DNA of 64,000 bases from NCBI GenBank assembly GCA_958296185.1, contig CATQIB010000016.1:51086-115085 (forward strand), in the 5' to 3' direction. The stretch is from an uncultured Mesonia sp. GTDB taxonomy: Bacteria; Bacteroidota; Bacteroidia; Flavobacteriales; Flavobacteriaceae. Below the pieces are notes generated by a model. That model had not been told where the DNA came from. It worked only from the letters and a program-made list of their open reading frames with translations, and ran no database searches. Below are positions 45,769 through 53,770 of this stretch, piece after piece (position 1 is the stretch's first letter; each line of letters starts with the position of its first letter). The translations under genes and the position numbers were made by a program.

Positions 45769-46979
45769 AGTACCATTTATTTGAGGTAGTAGGCATAGAA
45801 TTAGAGTATATGCTTGTACAAAAGCAGAATTTAAATATTTTACCAATAGTAGACCAATTGTTTAAAAGGAAAACTGGTGAACTATTGAGTGATGTTGACA
45901 ACGGTTTGATTTCTTGGAGTAATGAATTGGTAACGCACGTGGTGGAATTAAAGACAAATGGACCACAGGTGTTAGATATTCATTTAGCAGATCAATTTTA
46001 TGAAAATATATATGAGATTAATAAATTGTTGCATGAACATGGAGCTTGCTTATTGGGCACGGCAATGCATCCTTTTTTAAATCCCGACCATACGAGTATT
46101 TGGCCGCATGATTATAATGAGGTTTATAATTTGTACAACCGTATTTTCAATTGCAAGGGCCATGGCTGGAGTAACGTACAGAGCTCTCATTTAAACCTGC
46201 CTTTTTATGACGATTCAGAGTTTGAAAGGCTGCATGCTGCTGTACGAATATTGTTACCTATTCTCCCTGCCTTATCGGCTAGCTCACCGATTGTCGAAGG
46301 TAAAGTAACCGGTAAAAATGATACAAGATTGTGGTATTATAAAAGCAATCAAGCTAAAATACCGCAGCTTACAGGCAAAGTTATACCAGAAGCAGTATTC
46401 ACAAAAGCCGACTATGAAGAAAGTATTTTTAAACCCATTAATGTGGCTATAGCTCCTTTTGATGACAACAAAATTTTGAGTCACCACTTTCTAAATTCAC
46501 GTGGGGCGATTGCTCGATTTGATAGAAATGCAATTGAAATTCGTATTATAGATAATCAAGAATGTGTAAAAGCCGATGTTTATCTAATTGTATTCCTTAC
46601 AGCGATTTTAAAATCATTGGTTCAAGAAAATATAGCCCCACTTCAAGAACAAAAAAAACAGCAAGAATCCAAACTTTATAAGCTGTTTAATGAAATTATT
46701 GAAACCGGTGAAGATACAATGATATATGATGAGGAATACCTTAAATTGTTTGGATTTTCAGCACCTATAACGGTCAAACAATTATGGCAACATTTGTTCA
46801 AATCGGTACAAGAAAAATTACCCGCGGGAGTGGTAGATTATTTAAATATAATTTTTGATCACGGTAACTTATCCAGGCGAATTTTAAACAAAATAGGAGC
46901 CGAAACTAGCCAAAAACGTATTACCATGGTTTATAAAGAACTGGCATCTTGTTTGGCAAGAAACACTTTTTTTGTATGA
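45765..46979 (+). CDS. GCS2-family carboxylate-amine ligase
   Basis: This 404-residue protein resembles glutamate-cysteine ligase type 2, starting VVGIELEYMLV (with the Glu metal ligands) and containing HEHGACLLGTAMHPFL and LNSRGAIARFDRNAIEIRIIDNQE. GCS2 enzymes form amide bonds with ATP, usually joining glutamate to an amine. The EYMLV start and the IRIIDNQE motif fit the family, but glutathione synthesis is not implied since the neighbours differ. Its start overlaps the RimK-like gene and its stop overlaps the next gene (ATGA), so the three are one transcript. Confidence 0.84.
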   Translation: MKYHLFEVVGIELEYMLVQKQNLNILPIVDQLFKRKTGELLSDVDNGLISWSNELVTHVVELKTNGPQVLDIHLADQFYENIYEINKLLHEHGACLLGTAMHPFLNPDHTSIWPHDYNEVYNLYNRIFNCKGHGWSNVQSSHLNLPFYDDSEFERLHAAVRILLPILPALSASSPIVEGKVTGKNDTRLWYYKSNQAKIPQLTGKVIPEAVFTKADYEESIFKPINVAIAPFDDNKILSHHFLNSRGAIARFDRNAIEIRIIDNQECVKADVYLIVFLTAILKSLVQENIAPLQEQKKQQESKLYKLFNEIIETGEDTMIYDEEYLKLFGFSAPITVKQLWQHLFKSVQEKLPAGVVDYLNIIFDHGNLSRRILNKIGAETSQKRITMVYKELASCLARNTFFV

Positions 46980-47665
46980 AATTAGTGCTTACAGCAGAAC
47001 ACGTAACAGCGCATATTCCTAAATCTTATATTAATCTTTTTAGAAATGATTTAGAGGTCTTAAGCACACATAAAGCGGTCGATTTTGGAAGTCTTTTCTT
47101 GTATGAAACTTTAAAACCATTGGCTTTTTATGCCAGAAAGCAAGTAGTATCACGTTTATTGATAGAAACAAATCGCTCTCTGCACCATAGAAACCTGTTT
47201 TCAGATTATTCAAAAGTTCTAAAAGCACATCAAAGAGAAGAATTAATAAAGCAGTATTATACGCCATATCGAGAAACTATACAACAGGTAATTTACGATG
47301 AAATTAGACAAGAAAAACCTGTGCTGCACCTCTCTTTACATACTTTTACTCCAGTTTTAAATGGGCAAGTTAGAAATGCCGATATTGGCCTTTTGTATAA
47401 TCCCAGTCGCTACCAGGAAAAAGAGTTTGCTAAAGGCTTTAAAAACCAAATTAAAGCAATTTCACCTCAATATACGGTAAGATACAATTATCCTTACCGC
47501 GGTACTGCCGATGGTTTTACGACGGCATTGCGGAAAGAATTTAATACTTCGTTGTATTTGGGAATCGAATTAGAAGTTAACCAAAAGATTTTTTTACAGA
47601 ATTATTTTGGTTTAGGTTTAGGAGAAACATTATACCGTATAATCGCTGGTTTTATTATTCGTTAA
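46976..47665 (+). CDS. N-formylglutamate amidohydrolase-like hydrolase
   Basis: This 229-residue protein fits the FGase family (zinc-dependent hydrolase of N-acylated glutamates). Landmarks are LTAEHVTAHIP (about residues 5-15), VSRLLIETNRS, HLSLHTFTPVLNG and YPYRGTADGFTTALRKEF. The His and Glu residues in these segments are the expected metal ligands. I chose ATG 46976, which overlaps the GCS2 stop by 4 bases, over the in-frame start at 46949. In this operon it may hydrolyse or edit the amide product made by the two ligases. Confidence 0.83.
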   Translation: MKLVLTAEHVTAHIPKSYINLFRNDLEVLSTHKAVDFGSLFLYETLKPLAFYARKQVVSRLLIETNRSLHHRNLFSDYSKVLKAHQREELIKQYYTPYRETIQQVIYDEIRQEKPVLHLSLHTFTPVLNGQVRNADIGLLYNPSRYQEKEFAKGFKNQIKAISPQYTVRYNYPYRGTADGFTTALRKEFNTSLYLGIELEVNQKIFLQNYFGLGLGETLYRIIAGFIIR

Positions 47666-47714
47666 TTATTTGATTGCTAGATAAAAAAATACTAGTTTAT
47701 ACTATAAAAAAAAT

Positions 47715-48326
47715 ATGTCAAATAATTTTAAGCCAACAGGTAATTTATTAGCGCTACAGCTTCCCGTAAAAATACCAAAACATTTAATCGAAGAACGTAT
47801 TAAAGAGCTGCTAATAGGTTTTCCGATAACTAGTGGTGGTCAAACTAAATGGGCTGTAATTAAGGATTTGTTTTTTGATATAGATGACAATGAAAAACTG
47901 ATTTTAGATTTTGTAGTACAACTAAAAACCAAAATCCGTAAAGATAAAATACTTAGAATCCAATTACAAGCAGGTGTTCTTTTTGATTTTAAAAGACAAG
48001 AGCTTCAATTAAAGGATTATCTTGTAAAACCACAGCAAGAATCCTGGGTAAGTCAACAGCTTATCCGAAGCATAATAAAAAAAGCGATTAATAAAAAAAT
48101 GGGTCAACCGCCAATTGTTGCGATAAATCAATTTACCAATACCTTTCGTAATAAAATTAACGCATATTTAGAAAATATTATCCCCGTTGATAATAAGCTA
48201 ATGCTATTTGGAAATTTAGAGGTTATACAGATAAACGCAATTCAGTTTCACTCCAATAACGTGATAGTTCATCTAATGGTAGAAGGAAATTTAGCCGTGC
48301 AAATGATATCTTTAGATACTTTCTAA
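47715..48326 (+). CDS. Unknown protein downstream of the amidoligase operon
   Basis: This 203-residue protein has no signal peptide and no clear membrane segment. It alternates hydrophobic and charged residues in strands, for example LILDFVVQLKTKIRKD, VLFDFKRQELQLKDYLV and NVIVHLMVEGNLAVQM, with basic helices such as RSIIKKAINKKMG. The pattern vaguely resembles the DUF4403/DUF1439-type beta-rich lipid-binding fold, but I am not confident. It starts 49 bases after the hydrolase gene on the same strand, so it may be the fourth gene of that operon. Function unknown. Confidence 0.55.
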   Translation: MSNNFKPTGNLLALQLPVKIPKHLIEERIKELLIGFPITSGGQTKWAVIKDLFFDIDDNEKLILDFVVQLKTKIRKDKILRIQLQAGVLFDFKRQELQLKDYLVKPQQESWVSQQLIRSIIKKAINKKMGQPPIVAINQFTNTFRNKINAYLENIIPVDNKLMLFGNLEVIQINAIQFHSNNVIVHLMVEGNLAVQMISLDTF

Positions 48327-48455
48327 AGTTTTACAAAAGATGCAATAAGGTTAATTAACATTTTATTAGATGTGATTAGTCATCAGTTTCAAATAAAGGC
48401 CATTACTCTTGCTTTTTTATAAAAAAAGGCCAGTAATAATCTTTCAAAATCTACC

Positions 48456-49355
48456 TTGTATTTAATGAGCGCAGCGGCAGGTCTAGTTGTTGCGAACCTG
48501 TATTACAACCAACCATTACTATATGAGATTTCGGTTGACCTTAAAGTAACAGAGGCTGCGGTAAGCAACGTGGCTTTAGCTACACAATTAGATTATGCCT
48601 TCGGGTTGCTGTTTGTAATTCTCTTAGGTGATAAGGTAAACAATAAGAAGATTTTGAAACATGATTTTATTTTAATGGGTCTGGCGCTACTAGCAACGGC
48701 CTTATCAAATTCTTTATTATTGTTAATTGTGAGTAGTTTCTTTTTAGGTGCTACCTCGGCTATACCGCAGTTATTTGTCCCCATGGCGGCGCAGCTCTCC
48801 GCTCCAGAACAACGAGGTAAAGCGATAGGAATTGTAATGAGCGGATTGTTAATAGGAATTCTTGGTAGTAGAGTAATCAGTGGGGTGTTGGCGCATAGTT
48901 TTGGATGGCGGTTTATTTACTATATCGGTTTATTAATTATGGCGTTATTGTATGTTTTACTTCAGCGAAAGCTACCCGCTATTTCGCCTAATTATAAAGG
49001 AACGTACTTTAATTTACTGCAATCGGTTTTTAGGTATTTTAGAAAAGAGCCAGGTTTAAGAATAGCGGCGCTTTATGACGGATTAGCTTTTGCAGGATTA
49101 AGCGCTTTTTGGACTAGTTTGGCGTTTCTCTTAGAAAGCAATTTTAACCATAGCAGTGATGTTGCCGGGGCATTTGGTTTATTTGGCATAGCAGGTGTTT
49201 TAGCCGCAGCGGTGGTAGGTAAACTAAACGATAGAATGAGTAAAAATAAAATTATCACTTATGCAGGGCTGGGCCTTTTGGTCTCTTGAATTATTTTTTA
49301 TTTCTCAGGTTTTTCTATTACAGGGTTAATTCTAGGAGTAATCTTAGTGGATTTA
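48456..49355 (+). pseudogene. Truncated MFS transporter remnant
   Basis: About 278 residues of an MFS transporter read cleanly (LVVANLYYNQPLLYEIS, EQRGKAIGIVMSGLLIGI, GWRFIYYIGL), with a TTG or nearby ATG start. A TGA at 49287-49289 replaces what is almost certainly a Trp codon, since translation continues in frame as IIFYFSGFSITGLILGVILVDL. After that the reading becomes amidohydrolase sequence near 49350, so the last third of the transporter (about three helices) is missing. This is genuine decay by nonsense and deletion. The family includes many small-molecule exporters. The substrate cannot be told. Confidence 0.85.
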
Positions 49356-49989
49356 GCAGAAAAGTATGACATTCCAGTTGACTTTCATTTAGATTTTGAT
49401 CTTAACCCCAAAAAAATCAAGTATTCCAATTTTGGTACAAGAAACCTTAAATCGTAATTGCGAAGGACGAGTAGGCATAGGGCATGTGACTAATCCAAGT
49501 GCAATGCAACCTCAAAGCAGATAAAATTTAATTCAAGAACTTACCAAAGTAGAAATCAGATTAACCGTTTTGCCCGCAACTGATGTGTTTTTAAACGGTT
49601 GAGATTATTCCTTTTTAAAACCAAGAGGGATGACAGACGCTAATGAATTGACAGATTCCTGTGTGATTACAAGTTTGTCAAGCAATAACATTCTTAATGC
49701 CTTTACTCCCTTTGGTGATGCTTCTTTAATCCGAATGGGCAATATGTACGCTAATATAAATCAGCTGGCAAAAAAAAGATATGCAAGTTACTTTTGACAT
49801 GGTTCATAAACAAGCCGCAACAATCTTAAACAAACAAAGCGCTAATAAAATAGATGTCACTGCCAATTTTGAGATTTTAGAAGCAAAAAAGGTGATGAGA
49901 CTATTCGAAAAGTGTTTTAAACCTTGGCTGGCTTTAAAGTAGATATGCAAAAATTTGAAAATACTCCCGGTAAACTTACATTTCTATAA
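49350..49989 (+). pseudogene. Cytosine deaminase-like amidohydrolase remnant
   Basis: The C-terminal half of an amidohydrolase can be read in pieces: LAEKYDIPVDFHLDFDLNP, LVQETLNRNCEGRVGIGHVT, LTVLPATDVFLNG, TSLSSNNILNAFTPFGDAS and MVHKQAATILN. These match the cytosine deaminase-like amidohydrolase group. It is broken by frame changes and by stops at 49522-49524 and 49600-49602 (the second probably a CGA to TGA change). The N-terminal half, with the first metal ligands, is absent, so the gene cannot be functional. It is joined in frame to the MFS remnant at the shared sequence GATTTAG. Confidence 0.82.
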
Positions 49990-50026
49990 GATAAATAAAT
50001 TTTAACATAGGTTTAGTTTGATCTAG

Positions 50027-50057
50027 TTTGAAATTAACCAAACTGAGGGTAGATTTG
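50027..50057 (+). promoter_or_regulatory. Consensus Bacteroidota promoter for the META-domain gene
   Basis: TTTG (50027-50030) is followed after 19 bases by TAGATTTG (50050-50057), matching both consensus boxes exactly, 19 bases before the start codon. Confidence 0.7.
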
Positions 50058-50076
50058 TGTTTTTTAATCTAATAAT

Positions 50077-50877
50077 ATGATAAATAAATTCGCTTTATTT
50101 TTATTAATCGCAATGGGGTTGGCAAGCTGCAAATCGAGTCAATCTAGCAAAAATAAAAATAATATGGTTCAGCTGGAGCAAAATACTACAACTACATGGC
50201 AGCTTATAGAATTAAATGGTGAAGAAATTAAAGCTGGAGATCAAAAACCTGTTCGGTTTACCTTAGACGTGAATAATCGTGTTTATGGTTTTACAGGTTG
50301 CAATAATTTCAATGGTAACTTTGGCTTAGACAAAAATTACGCCTTGTCTTTTTCTCCGCTTGCTACTACCAGAATGGCTTGCCCCGATGCTAAAATAAAC
50401 GAACAACAAGTTCTAGATGTATTTAATCAAAGCAAATTTTACACGCTTGAGGGTGATTGGTTATTCCTAAAAAACAGTCAGGATAATTTGCTAGCAAAAT
50501 TTAAAAAAATTGAGCAACAAGAACAAATTGTAGAAAAGTATTGGAAATTAAAAGAGCTTAACGGAAAAAAGATAGAAATGCAACCCAATCAGGATAAAGA
50601 GATTTATTTTATGCTTAAAACCGATGAAAATAGGTTAGCAGCTTATGGCGGTTGTAATACTATAGGTGGTAGTTTCGAGTTGAAAACTGGTCAACGTATA
50701 GATTTTTCTAATTTACTGAGTACCATGAGAATGTGTGAAGAGGATATCTCAAAAGTAGAGAAGGAGTTTTTTAAGGTTTTTGACACCGCAGATAATTATA
50801 GCTTAACAGGCGATCGTTTAACTTTAAATGTAGGGAGAAGGGCTCCATTAGCCGTTTTTGAAGCAGTGTACTTTTAA
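50077..50877 (+). CDS. Lipoprotein with two META domains
   Basis: This 266-residue protein has a lipoprotein signal (GLASC, Cys18). Two META/HslJ-like domains follow (about residues 35-145 and 150-265), each with TTWQLIELNGEEI or YWKLKELNGKKI at the start and GFTGCNNFNG or YGGCNTIGG in the middle. The Cys residues after GxTG or YGG are conserved in this fold. META domains are found in envelope proteins linked to stress and protein secretion, with unknown molecular action. It has an exact promoter match and stands alone. Confidence 0.85.
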   Translation: MINKFALFLLIAMGLASCKSSQSSKNKNNMVQLEQNTTTTWQLIELNGEEIKAGDQKPVRFTLDVNNRVYGFTGCNNFNGNFGLDKNYALSFSPLATTRMACPDAKINEQQVLDVFNQSKFYTLEGDWLFLKNSQDNLLAKFKKIEQQEQIVEKYWKLKELNGKKIEMQPNQDKEIYFMLKTDENRLAAYGGCNTIGGSFELKTGQRIDFSNLLSTMRMCEEDISKVEKEFFKVFDTADNYSLTGDRLTLNVGRRAPLAVFEAVYF

Positions 50878-51173
50878 TATTCTTATGTAGTGTTCTATTG
50901 CCAGTCAAACCATCTTGAGACTCCAACAAACCAATTTTGCCGTATTTAGATTTATTTTGAAAAATTAATTAGAATTGGAGATTTTCTTAAATTAATAAAT
51001 GGAAGGGAAAGCAAAAAGAAAAATTCATTTCCAATGTTTAAGCGGTCTCAGTACTCGAGCTAGTAAAATAAATAGAAATTTTTCTATTTAGATTGATTAT
51101 ATTTTTAACTCTAACTAGCATTCAGGGTTGATTTATTTATTGTTGCAGATTATTTGCTAAGTTGAAACATATA

Positions 51174-51340
51174 AACGCCATAGTATTGTCGAATCATAAG
51201 CGAATTAAGCCCATACTGAGTTCACTGAATAGTGAGCTAAGTTAGTTTCATAACATATTTGATGTAGATTTAAATTAAAGGCGATATGGTTCAAACCTTG
51301 CTTAACTATAATGTTAGTATATTTAAGTATCAAGTCAACT
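51174..51340 (+). repeat. Copy 1 of a diverged direct duplication
   Basis: The stretch shares ordered blocks with 51522-51696: AACGCC, ATCATAAGC, a CTGAGTYCACT hairpin, TAGATTTA, TTYAAACCTTGCTT, GTTAGTATA and AAGTCA. The hairpin here is AGTTCACT (51219-51226) with AGTGAGCT (51231-51238), including one U-G pair. Confidence 0.65.
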
Positions 51341-51521
51341 TAAAAAATTAATCTGGTTTTCGAATAAGCCTTTCATAACATATCGATAAATCATAATACT
51401 AAGGGGTTTTTATAGCTTTTAGATTTTCTTAAAGAACAGTGTAATGAAGGCATTTTACCTTTACCAGTTCTCTTCCACGCTTTGCTTTCAAGCCTAGATG
51501 AATTCGGTTTACTCCAATTCA

Positions 51522-51696
51522 AACGCCTATCATAAGCATATTGAGTCCACACTGAGTCCACACTGAGTCCACTATTTAGTGGACTCAAGTAAACTCATAA
51601 TCGATTCAATATAGATTTAGAATAGAGACAATTTGGTTTAAACCTTGCTTTGATAAAAAGTTAGTATACTTAATGACTAAGTCAGCTTTAAGCAAG
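51522..51696 (+). repeat. Copy 2 of a diverged direct duplication
   Basis: This copy has the same block order as 51174-51340, with an added tandem expansion of TGAGTCCACAC. Overall similarity by eye is moderate, so the duplication is old, but the block order is too consistent for chance. Confidence 0.65.
51542..51587 (+). repeat. Three tandem 11-base units closed by a 10-bp hairpin
   Basis: TGAGTCCACAC repeats at 51542-51552 and 51553-51563, with a third partial unit at 51564-51573. The third unit pairs with AGTGGACTCA (51578-51587) around an ATTT loop, a perfect 10-bp stem. Confidence 0.75.
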
Positions 51697-51943
51697 TAAG
51701 ATTTAAAGAGTAATAAGATTTAAATACCGCCTAGTGTTTAAAATACAGTACTTTATGAACAAGCCACCTAATTGAAATTTAAAAGCTTTTAGGTCTCAAT
51801 TTAGAGGAGTAAGAAGAACTGAATTCTTCCTGTATAGACTTGAAAAATTATTTGCTTAAAAACTCAAAAACTCAGAAAATGGTCTTGATCCTTGATCCCT
51901 TTGATTCTTGATAAATAGAATTAAAGAAAATTATGAAAGAAAT

Positions 51944-51978
51944 AAAAAAAACCGACTTAATAATTTAAGTCGGGTTTT
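51944..51978 (-). terminator. Rho-independent terminator after tRNA-Leu
   Basis: CCGACTTAA (51952-51960) pairs perfectly with TTAAGTCGG (51965-51973). On the minus strand a T-run follows, directly downstream of the tRNA gene. Confidence 0.82.
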
Positions 51979-51984
51979 ATGCTG

Positions 51985-52066
51985 TGCGGGCGGAGAGACT
52001 CGAACTCTCACGCCGTGAAGCACTAGATCCTAAGTCTAGCGTGTCTACCAATTCCACCACGCCCGC
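51985..52066 (-). tRNA. tRNA-Leu(UAG)
   Basis: On the minus strand the acceptor stem GCGGGCG pairs with CGCCCGC. The anticodon stem CTAGA/TCTAG encloses CTTAGGA with anticodon UAG, which reads CUN leucine codons. A long variable arm and GAGTTCGAGTCTC T-arm fit a class II tRNA-Leu. The gene is 82 bases and CCA is not encoded. It has a dedicated terminator. Confidence 0.93.
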
Positions 52067-52213
52067 AATTGTTTTATTAGAACTTTGCTAAAGTATATTT
52101 CCTTAGCGAGTGCAAATATAAACAAAGACTGGAATAATCAAAGAATAACTTTAAAAAAAATTTCATTTTTTATTCTAGTATGGCTATCTTCATCCCAATT
52201 AAAAAAACAAGGA

Positions 52214-53605
52214 ATGAACAAGTCAAAAGCCTATTTAGAAGAAAATAAAGAGCGATTTCTCGAAGAGTTAATAGATTTATTAAAATTACCATCCATCAGT
52301 GCCGATCCTAGTTATAAAGATGATGTTATAGCTACAGCGCATATGGTGAAAAAACGTTTGGCAGAAGCGGGTTGCACCCACACCGAAATTTGCGAGACGC
52401 CTGGATACCCTGTGGTCTATGGAGAGCGCATAATAGATGAAAATCTACCTACCGTACTGGTTTACGGTCATTATGATGTGCAGCCGGCAGATCCCATTGA
52501 ATTGTGGGACAGTCCAGCTTTTGAACCGGTAATCAAAAAAACCGATAAGCACCCAGAAGGAGCTATCTTTGCTAGAGGGGCTTGTGACGATAAAGGCCAA
52601 ATGTATATGCACGTGAAAGCCTTGGAATACATGGTGGAGAATGACGACCTACCTTGCAACGTGAAGTTTATGATAGAAGGTGAAGAAGAAGTGGGCAGCG
52701 AAAATTTGGGTTGGTTTATTCAACGCAATCAAGAGAAATTAAAAAATGATGTTATCTTAATTTCTGATACCGGTATGATCTCAAAAGATGTGCCTTCGAT
52801 TACTACAGGTTTACGCGGACTAAGTTATGTAGAAGTTGAAGTAACTGGGCCCAATAGAGATTTACATTCAGGACTTTATGGAGGTGCTGTGGCCAACCCT
52901 ATAAATATTTTAAGCAAGATGATTGCTTCTTTACACGATGAGAACAATAAAATTACCATTCCAGGTTTTTACGATAAAGTGGAAGAACTTTCCCAAGTGG
53001 AGAGAGCTAAAATGGCTGAAGCGCCATTTGATGTAGAGCAATATAAAGAATCTATAGGCTTACACGATATATATGGAGAGAAGGGTTATACTACTAATGA
53101 ACGAAATTCTATACGTCCAACTTTAGATGTAAACGGTATTTGGGGAGGATATATTGGAGAAGGTGCAAAAACAGTTATTCCTAGTAAGGCTTATGCTAAA
53201 ATCTCTATGCGTTTAGTACCACATCAAGATTGGAAAGAGATAACAGAATTATTTCAAAAACATTTTGAATCTATCGCTCCAGATGGAGTATATGTTAAAG
53301 TGAAACCGCATCACGGAGGTCAGGGTTATGTTACGCCTATAGACGGTATTGAGTATAAGGCTGCCAGCGAAGCTTATAAAGAGGTTTTTGGAAAAGAGCC
53401 TATTCCTCAGCGTAGCGGAGGAAGTATACCAATTGTAGCTATGTTTGAGAAAGAACTCAAAAGTAAAACTATTTTGATGGGATTTGGTCTCGATAGCGAT
53501 GCAATTCACTCTCCTAATGAGCATTTTGGTATTTGGAATTATTTAAAAGGCATTGAAACTATACCATTTTTCTACAAGCATTTTGCTCGATTAAAGCAAA
53601 AATAA
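52214..53605 (+). CDS. M20-family dipeptidase (CNDP-like)
   Basis: This 463-residue metallopeptidase hydrolyses dipeptides with two metal ions. Visible M20 motifs are VLVYGHYDVQPAD (with the metal His and catalytic Asp), FARGACDDKGQMYMHVKA (bridging Asp), MIEGEEEVGSEN (catalytic Glu pair) and GLDSDAIHSPNE (metal His). The lid domain carries NRDLHSGLYGG and RSGGSIPIVAMF. I chose ATG 52214 over the upstream in-frame start at 52085. The longer frame adds a poorly supported 43-residue leader that begins just after the tRNA. It is a single gene with a terminator. Confidence 0.9.
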   Translation: MNKSKAYLEENKERFLEELIDLLKLPSISADPSYKDDVIATAHMVKKRLAEAGCTHTEICETPGYPVVYGERIIDENLPTVLVYGHYDVQPADPIELWDSPAFEPVIKKTDKHPEGAIFARGACDDKGQMYMHVKALEYMVENDDLPCNVKFMIEGEEEVGSENLGWFIQRNQEKLKNDVILISDTGMISKDVPSITTGLRGLSYVEVEVTGPNRDLHSGLYGGAVANPINILSKMIASLHDENNKITIPGFYDKVEELSQVERAKMAEAPFDVEQYKESIGLHDIYGEKGYTTNERNSIRPTLDVNGIWGGYIGEGAKTVIPSKAYAKISMRLVPHQDWKEITELFQKHFESIAPDGVYVKVKPHHGGQGYVTPIDGIEYKAASEAYKEVFGKEPIPQRSGGSIPIVAMFEKELKSKTILMGFGLDSDAIHSPNEHFGIWNYLKGIETIPFFYKHFARLKQK

Positions 53606-53621
53606 ACTTACAATTTCAGAG

Positions 53622-53650
53622 AAGCCTCTTTACTGCTAAGAGGCTTTTTT
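53622..53650 (+). terminator. Rho-independent terminator after the dipeptidase gene
   Basis: AAGCCTCTT (53622-53630) pairs with AAGAGGCTT (53638-53646), with a T-run to 53650. Confidence 0.85.
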
Positions 53651-53746
53651 ATTTGAAAGAAACGCTAAGCACGATTATATTTTAAAGGCTGTAGACTACA
53701 ATTTGAAAAATAAGTAATGCATCAATGGCAATGAATCAATTAATTG

Positions 53747-53754
53747 TACCTTTG
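53747..53754 (+). promoter_or_regulatory. -7 promoter box that fixes the start of the pseudouridine synthase gene
   Basis: TACCTTTG is an exact TANNTTTG match. It overlaps the upstream alternative start codon at 53744, so translation should begin at ATG 53771. Confidence 0.5.
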
Positions 53755-53770
53755 CAAAAAAATAATAGTA

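Larger units (their letters stand above)
50878..51943. other. Gene-poor region of about 1.1 kb
   Basis: No coding frame with family resemblance or good codon pattern is visible on either strand. It holds a diverged direct duplication (51174-51340 and 51522-51696), an 11-base tandem repeat with a hairpin (51542-51587), a 13-base repeat TTTCATAACATAT (near 51247 and 51371), and a run of TTGATCC-type motifs (51883-51914). It may be the remains of a mobile or repeat element, or an RNA-producing locus. Confidence 0.6.

Noticed and set aside
51391..51588. Minus-strand open frame of 65 codons in the gene-poor region
   Set aside because: It overlaps the tandem repeat and hairpin, has no family resemblance, and has an unusual Ser/Lys/Arg-rich composition. 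It is better explained as chance.
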